Below are positions 31,348 to 36,266 of a DNA stretch of 36,266 bases, in pieces. A model generated the notes under the pieces. The model had not been told where the DNA came from. It worked only from the letters and a program-made list of their open reading frames with translations, and did no database searches. The stretch spans positions 1-36,266 of IMG/VR virus record IMGVR_UViG_3300037041_001142; one strand, 5' to 3'. The position numbers were made by a program, and so were the translations under genes. The DNA comes from a virus. Position 1 is the stretch's first letter; each line of letters starts with the position of its first letter.

Positions 31348-31703
31348 GTAAAGATATCGCGACAACGGCTATGACTTTAACTTGCACCGATGGGGGCGCC
31401 GCGGTCGCCGTACCGGGTCAGGCGAGTACAAAGGTGAAAGCCGGGGGAAGTTTTATTTATGCGGGGAACCTTGCCGTTACCGTTTCCGGGGCCACGCAGG
31501 GGACATGCGGATCGGCGGGCGGCCCGGGGACGATTATCCCGACGGCCATTAAATGCAAGTCGGGCGGAAACTTTGTAATCCGAAAGGACGACAAGGCCAC
31601 GTTTTCAATAAGCGGGACCGACACCGGGTCCGGGGCGGCTTGCAATTTTTCGGTGACGGTGACGGTCCAAAATGCGGGACAAACCAAAGCAAAGGCGGAA
31701 TAA
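31344..31703 (+). CDS. Spike-tip protein (PAAR-like, probable)
   Basis: A TTG start at 31344 overlaps the spike stop. The 119-residue product is Gly/Ala/Thr-rich with strand pairs AAVAVPGQASTKVKAGGSF and LAVTVSGATQGTCGSAGG. Cysteines are spread through it (C14, C55, C71, C99). Both position and the V-x-V-P-G / G-A-T-x-G pattern suggest a small cap on the spike like PAAR proteins. The usual PAAR histidines are not clear, so any metal site may be cysteine-based. Confidence 0.5.
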   Translation: MSKDIATTAMTLTCTDGGAAVAVPGQASTKVKAGGSFIYAGNLAVTVSGATQGTCGSAGGPGTIIPTAIKCKSGGNFVIRKDDKATFSISGTDTGSGAACNFSVTVTVQNAGQTKAKAE

Positions 31704-32087
31704 ATGACAGAATCGTGGGATTATTTTTTTTATAGAGGTCAGCTCCCCTTGCCGGACGAAAATGAATTCGATATGCGGCAGGGTTTAAAACAACCTTTGC
31801 GATCGTTGTCGTATTTTAGATCCGAGGGCGCGGGCGTACAGGAAGCCGAGGGAAATCCGAATGCATTGACTTTGAATATCCTTTTAAGGTATAATATATC
31901 AAAGTGGGTCGCATATCGAAATCAATATGTTACCAACGGGAACTTGAACACGATTGACAGGCGAATCGCAGTCAGTCAGAATAATATCAGTTTTTCACTC
32001 CGGGGCGGGGAACTGGACATTAGTGTTTTTTATATACCGTTTGCGGATTTTACTAAACCGCAGACCACAACTTTAACAGGGGTTTAA
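31704..32087 (+). CDS. Baseplate wedge protein (gp46/gp25-like position)
   Basis: The 127-residue product has RQGLKQPLRSLSYFRSEGAG, LTLNILLRYNISKWVAYRNQY and FSLRGGELDISVFYIPF. Size and place between spike and J-like wedge genes suit Mu gp46 or gp25-like proteins, which initiate sheath assembly on the baseplate. The conserved glutamate-rich core of gp25 is not obvious, so the name is tentative. It starts at the ATG right after the previous stop. Confidence 0.5.
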   Translation: MTESWDYFFYRGQLPLPDENEFDMRQGLKQPLRSLSYFRSEGAGVQEAEGNPNALTLNILLRYNISKWVAYRNQYVTNGNLNTIDRRIAVSQNNISFSLRGGELDISVFYIPFADFTKPQTTTLTGV

Positions 32088-32088
32088 A

Positions 32089-33864
32089 ATGAGTGGATCG
32101 CCTATTCAATACACGTCCCGGACCTATTTAACAATTCTCGCCGATATCAATACAGACCCGGAACTTAAAGACAAGCCCGAATGGTTTAAGCGGATGATTG
32201 CCGGTGTCGGTGATATGCTATCCATGATAAACAACGCAACGGCAAATCAGTCCTTTTTACGGACCGCATTCACCCGGCAAGCGGTGGCGGACCTTTGCGA
32301 ATTAATTGATTATACCCTCGCAGCACAAACAACGTCCGACGGCACCGCGCTTTTTCACCTTGACCCGGCGACCGTTGCATTCCCGGTGACTTATACAGCG
32401 GCACAATTAAAAGGCCAGAGTCAGGGCAGCACCGTTTTGACGTCAAAGGTTTACGAGGCCCGGTCCGGATATACCATGGCCTCGACGACCGGAGCCTTTA
32501 CAGCGGGCGCCGGGACCGATAAACTCACGGTGGCAACGGATTTTATTTATACCGGCCAGAAATTCCGGGTATCCTCGACGGTGACGTTGCCGGGCGGGTT
32601 GTCAGCGTCAACGGATTATTATGCAATTTATGTCAGCGCAACCGAGATCCGGGTCGCATCCTCGGTGGCAAACGCTTTTTCCGGATCTTATATTGATATT
32701 ACCAGCGCCGGGGCCGGGGTCCATACATGGACATTATACTCTTTCCCGGTGACGTTATATCAGCAGGAAACGAAAAGTCAGTCCATTATCGGGACATCCG
32801 ACGCGGTGACACAATGGCAGGAATTCGCTCTCCCGGACGCCCTTGTCCTCGAAGATACTTTAATCATAACAGTCGGCGCGACGGTTTATACAAAGGTTTC
32901 ATCCTTTATTGACAGCGCCGCAGCGGATACCCATTATCGGCTTTTAACCCGGGCCGACGGTGAGTTTGCAATACAATTCGGAAATGGAGTTTACGGGGTT
33001 ATCCCCCCGGCCTCGACCATTTATGCGGACTATGCGATCGGCGGCGGGGTTGACTCGAACCTTTCAAGTTTTAATAAAATAACTCTTTACACGGGCGGGG
33101 TGTCCACAATAAACGGCATTACAAACCCGACAGTTTTCACGGGCGGAGCCGACGAAGAAAGCATTGAAAGCGCGAAAAAACTCGCCCCATTATTATTGAA
33201 AGCCCGGGATCGGTTTGTCACGGTCGAGGACGGCGAAGCGTTAATGTTATCATACGGGGGATTATCGGTCGCGAAAATCAATAAGAATGTTTATGGCCTT
33301 TTGACAGTGCAAGCCCTCGGGTTTGCATCCGGTGGCGGGAATCCGTCCGGGGCGTTAAAGTCAGCCATTACAGCTTATCTCGAAGCCCGGACCGTACTCG
33401 AAGAGGTGGACGTAGTTTTTGACGACGTGACATTGACAACCGTCACAGTGACAAGCGCGGTGAAAGTCCGGGCCGGGTACACGTTCGCCGGGATATCATC
33501 TTATATAACCCTCGCATGGAAAATATTTTTCAGCGAAACGCAATCGGAAATCCTTGATTATTATCTCGACGACACAAACAGCATCGCCGATGTTATCACG
33601 TTAATAAACACAATCTTTTCAACCGCATTCTCGGAATCAACCGACGGCCCCGCGGTCACGAAAATCCTCGACGCCCTCGAACTTTTTCAGGTACACACGA
33701 TCGGGGATGATTATGAAGAATCGGACGCATTCGGATTTATTCAGGCGGCGGTCGCAGGGATTGACTATTTAACAATCGCAGCGCCAGCATTCCCGATAGT
33801 TGTGGTGGACGACGAGGCCTTGACGCACACGGGGAGCACCTTTACAATAACTGAAATCCCTTAA
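32089..33864 (+). CDS. Baseplate wedge J-like protein with inserted beta domain
   Basis: The 591-residue protein has the gpJ / gp47-like pattern. An N-terminal helix (TYLTILADI), strands such as AQLKGQSQGSTVL and the FAIQFGNGVYGVIPPASTIY core come first. Then come GADEESIESAKKLAPLLLKARDRFVTVEDGEALML, which is the most diagnostic part, and a C-terminal segment containing YLEARTVLEEVDVVF. Between about residues 128 and 216 an extra domain is inserted (VTLPGGLSASTDYYAIYVSA, IRVASSVANAFSGSYIDI), a unit common in phage adhesion and baseplate proteins. J-like proteins form the baseplate ring. The gene normally adjoins the I-like gene, but here an endonuclease cassette intervenes. Confidence 0.85.
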   Translation: MSGSPIQYTSRTYLTILADINTDPELKDKPEWFKRMIAGVGDMLSMINNATANQSFLRTAFTRQAVADLCELIDYTLAAQTTSDGTALFHLDPATVAFPVTYTAAQLKGQSQGSTVLTSKVYEARSGYTMASTTGAFTAGAGTDKLTVATDFIYTGQKFRVSSTVTLPGGLSASTDYYAIYVSATEIRVASSVANAFSGSYIDITSAGAGVHTWTLYSFPVTLYQQETKSQSIIGTSDAVTQWQEFALPDALVLEDTLIITVGATVYTKVSSFIDSAAADTHYRLLTRADGEFAIQFGNGVYGVIPPASTIYADYAIGGGVDSNLSSFNKITLYTGGVSTINGITNPTVFTGGADEESIESAKKLAPLLLKARDRFVTVEDGEALMLSYGGLSVAKINKNVYGLLTVQALGFASGGGNPSGALKSAITAYLEARTVLEEVDVVFDDVTLTTVTVTSAVKVRAGYTFAGISSYITLAWKIFFSETQSEILDYYLDDTNSIADVITLINTIFSTAFSESTDGPAVTKILDALELFQVHTIGDDYEESDAFGFIQAAVAGIDYLTIAAPAFPIVVVDDEALTHTGSTFTITEIP

Positions 33865-33868
33865 ATGG

Positions 33869-33914
33869 TTGACAACCAACCAGTATAAAAGTATATCTCT
33901 ATAAGGAGATATAA
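33869..33914 (+). promoter_or_regulatory. Promoter-like sequence and ribosome-site hairpin of the endonuclease
   Basis: TTGACA (33869-33874), a 17-base spacer and TATATC (33892-33897) could be a promoter. The perfect 8-bp inverted repeat TATATCTC (33892-33899) and GAGATATA (33906-33913), loop of six, buries part of the AAGGAG ribosome site (33903-33908) before ATG 33915. Transcripts from upstream would carry the full hairpin; a transcript starting just after the -10 would lose most of it. Confidence 0.5.
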
Positions 33915-34457
33915 ATGGAAGAAAATTGGAAGTTAGTAAAAGATCATGAGGATTATGAAGTGAGTAATTTAGGAAGAATTCGGCGAAAGGGTGTACCAGA
34001 TTTGCGCGGTAATAAAAGGAAGGAAAAGATTTTAAAACTTTCACCAGCAACCAACTCAAACAATAATATTTATTATAAAGTTTTTTTGTCTGGAAAGAAC
34101 GGAAGAAAAAACTTTTTAATTCATAGATTGGTTTGTTCAGCTTTTAATTTTCAACCGGAAGGGAAAAATTTTGTTAATCATATTGACGGGAAGCCGGAAA
34201 ATAATAACGCAGTAAATTTGGAATGGGTAACAAGAGAAGAAAACCAGCAGCACGCTATTTTAACAGGGCTTCACCCTATTGGTTGTAAAAGTTCAAATGC
34301 AAAATTAAGCAAAGAACAAGTTCTATTTATCCGAGACAACCATAAAAGGCGATCTGAAACATTAAGTATAAATGCGATAAAAAATAAGTATAAGATATCA
34401 GCAATCACTTATAATAGATTGGTAAATTATAAAACATATAAGACGGAGATTGTTTAA
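33915..34457 (+). CDS. HNH homing endonuclease (NUMOD4-HNH)
   Basis: The 180-residue protein has a NUMOD4 domain (NWKLVKDHEDYEVSNLGRIR) and an HNH_3 domain with H70 (LIHRLV), H89 (NHIDG) and N98 (NNNAVNLEW). A C-terminal helix-turn-helix type DNA-binding part (SNAKLSKEQVLFIRDNH to YNRLVNYKTYK) completes it. It is a free-standing homing endonuclease, which cuts a target site and spreads into it. Its bases are far more AT-rich and its codons differ from both neighbours, as expected for a recent insertion. It lies between the J-like and I-like baseplate genes, and its stop overlaps the I-like ATG. Confidence 0.92.
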   Translation: MEENWKLVKDHEDYEVSNLGRIRRKGVPDLRGNKRKEKILKLSPATNSNNNIYYKVFLSGKNGRKNFLIHRLVCSAFNFQPEGKNFVNHIDGKPENNNAVNLEWVTREENQQHAILTGLHPIGCKSSNAKLSKEQVLFIRDNHKRRSETLSINAIKNKYKISAITYNRLVNYKTYKTEIV

Positions 34458-35248
34458 TGTTACCGATACCGACAAAAGATTATTTACCGAGAAATCTCCG
34501 GGACCTTTATGATAACAACCCGGAAGCGATCGCCCTTTGTGATAAAATGGACGATCTTTTCACGGAATGGAAAGACGAAACGATTGAAATCTCATATTGT
34601 AAAGATCCGGTCCGGACACCTTTCCAATTTCTGGACGAGATGGATCAATATCTCGAGGCCGACTTTTTAGCCGGTGACTCCGAATTAATTAAGCGGCAAA
34701 AACTTTTTGAGGCTATCCCCTTTCATAAAACCCGATCGACATGGACCGCAAATGTAAAAAAAATTTGTGATAGTTATACAGGGCAAGGCGCTTTTCTTAT
34801 TAATCCGACATTTTTGGGGTTTGACGACGACTTTGTCCTTGTCGGTACAAATGACGCGTATTTAACAAGTCCTTATTATACGATAATAGTCGGCGATAGT
34901 GGACTTGAAATGTTTGCCGCACCTTTTATCGCGTCCGGGGAAGAATGGCAAAACGCCGGGACCGTTTGGATTGATTTAGGATATAATATTGACGAAATTT
35001 TCAGTTTAACTGATATTATCCCGGGAGACGAAACACTCCCGTCATTTTATGAATCTAAAATGTCAAGCATTGGTTATCACGTCAGCGGATACGGAATTGA
35101 TATTACAAACGGCGAATATTTATCTTCATATACATCCGTGGTCGATAATTTAATTAATGTATTAAAAGCGTATATCCCGGCTTATATGAGGGTTTTTATT
35201 GTTTATACCCTCGGAAGTGATTCGAGGATTTACAGGGAGGTTATTTAA
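34457..35248 (+). CDS. Baseplate wedge I-like protein
   Basis: The 263-residue protein directly follows J (apart from the endonuclease). It has the I-like opening LPRNLRDLYDNNPEAIALC, the tail-protein helix LIKRQKLFEAIPFHKTRSTW, and the NVKKICDSYTG segment seen in P2 gpI-type wedge proteins. A beta-rich section in the middle and a closing LINVLKAYIPAYMRVFIVYT helix-strand follow. It links the baseplate to the fibers or spikes encoded next. Stop and next start share bases (TAATG). Confidence 0.7.
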   Translation: MLPIPTKDYLPRNLRDLYDNNPEAIALCDKMDDLFTEWKDETIEISYCKDPVRTPFQFLDEMDQYLEADFLAGDSELIKRQKLFEAIPFHKTRSTWTANVKKICDSYTGQGAFLINPTFLGFDDDFVLVGTNDAYLTSPYYTIIVGDSGLEMFAAPFIASGEEWQNAGTVWIDLGYNIDEIFSLTDIIPGDETLPSFYESKMSSIGYHVSGYGIDITNGEYLSSYTSVVDNLINVLKAYIPAYMRVFIVYTLGSDSRIYREVI

Positions 35249-36266
35249 TGAATCATCATAATTTTGACTTTACGGGTGGCATCCCTTATCCGGCCGGGGA
35301 TCGGTATTTTGCACAAGACATGATCCGAGACTTTCGATATCATCAAGACCAAAACGGAAAAATTATTGCAGCGCTATCCGGGGCGGGGCAAAATGTTATA
35401 TTTAACGGCCTCGAGGTTACACAGGGCGTCGGGACAACTTTTACAATAACAGCCGGGTCCGCGGCGATTTTAACGAACTTTACGGTCCCGGACAGTTCCG
35501 GGGGGTGGGCGGTACCGACGCCGACGACAACGGCCGATATTACAATGATAACCGACGTCCCGGACTTGACATCGCAAGCGGTCGCCGGGTGGACAGCGGG
35601 CGGAGTCACAAACTATTTAAAACTCGCATACTCCGAAACGGGACAGGCAAACCGGGCACGGGCAAAGGCCGCCGGGAATTATGACAGCGAATCGGTCCCG
35701 GGTTATACGTTGACTTGCGACGCAACCGCCCCGACAATTTATGAAATTGAATTGACCCGGTTTACAGAGGCCGGGGGGGCTTTTACCTTTGATCATTCAT
35801 ATAGAGCAGAGTTTTCCACGGCCGGCCCGGCAAGTATTTTTCTCGCGAGCAGCGATTCCCCGCCAGCAATGAAAGTAAGAGCCGACAGGATAATCAGCAC
35901 GGCGTCGGATAGTGGGGCGATAATTTCCGCATATTCAAGAATTCTAACAACCTTTGGGGGAACGATTTATCTTGCCGAAGGAACTTTTAATTGTTCGACA
36001 AATGCAATTATTTATTCAAATGTTACATTAAGCGGGAATGGAATCGGAACGGTACTTAAAAGAATGGCACTTTCCGGTGCAATGTCAGGCGTTGTGTCAA
36101 CCTTAAACGCCGCATCGAATATAAAACTAAAAAATTTTAAAGTCGATGGAAATAACGGGACCTATACAGGGGCGGGAATTATTCTCGGCACTACTTGTTC
36201 GTATGTTACACTATCAGACATTACTTGCATTAATAACACGACATCCGGGGTCCATTTAGCAACGTC
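35248..36266 (+). CDS. Tail spike/fiber protein with beta-helix (partial, runs off the window)
   Basis: ATG 35248 begins MNHHNFDFTGGIPYPAGDRY. The frame stays open through the end of the window (339 codons so far). An N-terminal baseplate-binding section is followed by a Thr/Gly-rich beta domain. A pectate-lyase-like beta-helix starts around SAYSRILTTFGGTIYLAEGTF, with NVTLSGNGIGTVLK and IKLKNFKVDGNNG coils. It is the likely receptor-binding spike, possibly with polysaccharide-degrading activity. The catalytic region and end lie outside the window. Confidence 0.78.
   Translation, partial: MNHHNFDFTGGIPYPAGDRYFAQDMIRDFRYHQDQNGKIIAALSGAGQNVIFNGLEVTQGVGTTFTITAGSAAILTNFTVPDSSGGWAVPTPTTTADITMITDVPDLTSQAVAGWTAGGVTNYLKLAYSETGQANRARAKAAGNYDSESVPGYTLTCDATAPTIYEIELTRFTEAGGAFTFDHSYRAEFSTAGPASIFLASSDSPPAMKVRADRIISTASDSGAIISAYSRILTTFGGTIYLAEGTFNCSTNAIIYSNVTLSGNGIGTVLKRMALSGAMSGVVSTLNAASNIKLKNFKVDGNNGTYTGAGIILGTTCSYVTLSDITCINNTTSGVHLAT

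Noticed and set aside
1-36266. tRNA genes, CRISPR arrays, insertion sequences, integrase and att sites, or a reverse-transcriptase diversity element
   Set aside because: None was recognised on reading both strands. The fiber repeats are coding tandem repeats and not a CRISPR or template/variable repeat pair.

Overview
The window is a tightly packed, one-directional segment of a tailed double-stranded DNA phage (or prophage) with a contractile tail. The evidence is a nearly complete virion assembly line read left to right on the plus strand: terminase, portal, head protease, scaffold and major capsid protein, neck, contractile sheath, tube, tape measure, baseplate and the start of a tail spike. 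No bacterial chromosomal genes, ribosomal RNA, tRNA, integrase or CRISPR array were seen. Translation signals are bacterial (AGGAGG-type ribosome sites; ATG, GTG and TTG starts; frequent ATGA and TAATG stop/start overlaps). The host cannot be placed from the sequence.

Region 1 (1-3780) is the tail end of an early or nucleic-acid module. It holds small proteins, several with paired cysteines that look zinc-binding, an HNH-like protein, a VRR-NUC nuclease, a membrane-anchored M23 peptidase (a lysis candidate) and a radical SAM enzyme. A hairpin terminator follows at about 3551-3580.

Region 2 (3780-9700) begins with a likely extended -10 promoter. It holds a PLD-type (HKD) protein, two small proteins, the small terminase, a compact three-way-junction RNA element, a Rha-family regulator wedged between the terminase subunits, the large terminase and the portal.

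Region 3 (9700-17705) is head assembly. A 778-residue multi-domain protein with a C-terminal zincin motif is followed by an SPP1 gp7-like head protein. A good sigma70-type promoter then leads the protease, acidic scaffold and HK97-fold capsid genes; the capsid protein carries an inserted Ig/FN3-like domain. Two related small proteins and a beta-helix protein close the block.

Region 4 (17700-24030) holds a terminator-like hairpin, a small beta protein, a fiber with 57-residue tandem repeats, connector and neck proteins, and a second multi-domain protein. That protein shares a GTVRQ/KDG module with the 778-residue one. Both also contain a sequence resembling the bacterial sliding-clamp-binding pentapeptide.

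Region 5 (24026-36266) is the tail: sheath, tube, a chaperone pair apparently joined by a programmed -1 frameshift (slippery heptamer, 6-nt spacer, stem-loop), a short tape measure, a set of baseplate proteins, and a tail spike that runs off the window. An AT-rich HNH homing endonuclease with its own promoter-like sequence and a hairpin covering its ribosome site has been inserted between the baseplate J-like and I-like genes.

The items most worth following up are the frameshift cassette, the three-way-junction RNA, the pair of GTVRQ-module proteins, the endonuclease cassette and the radical SAM gene.
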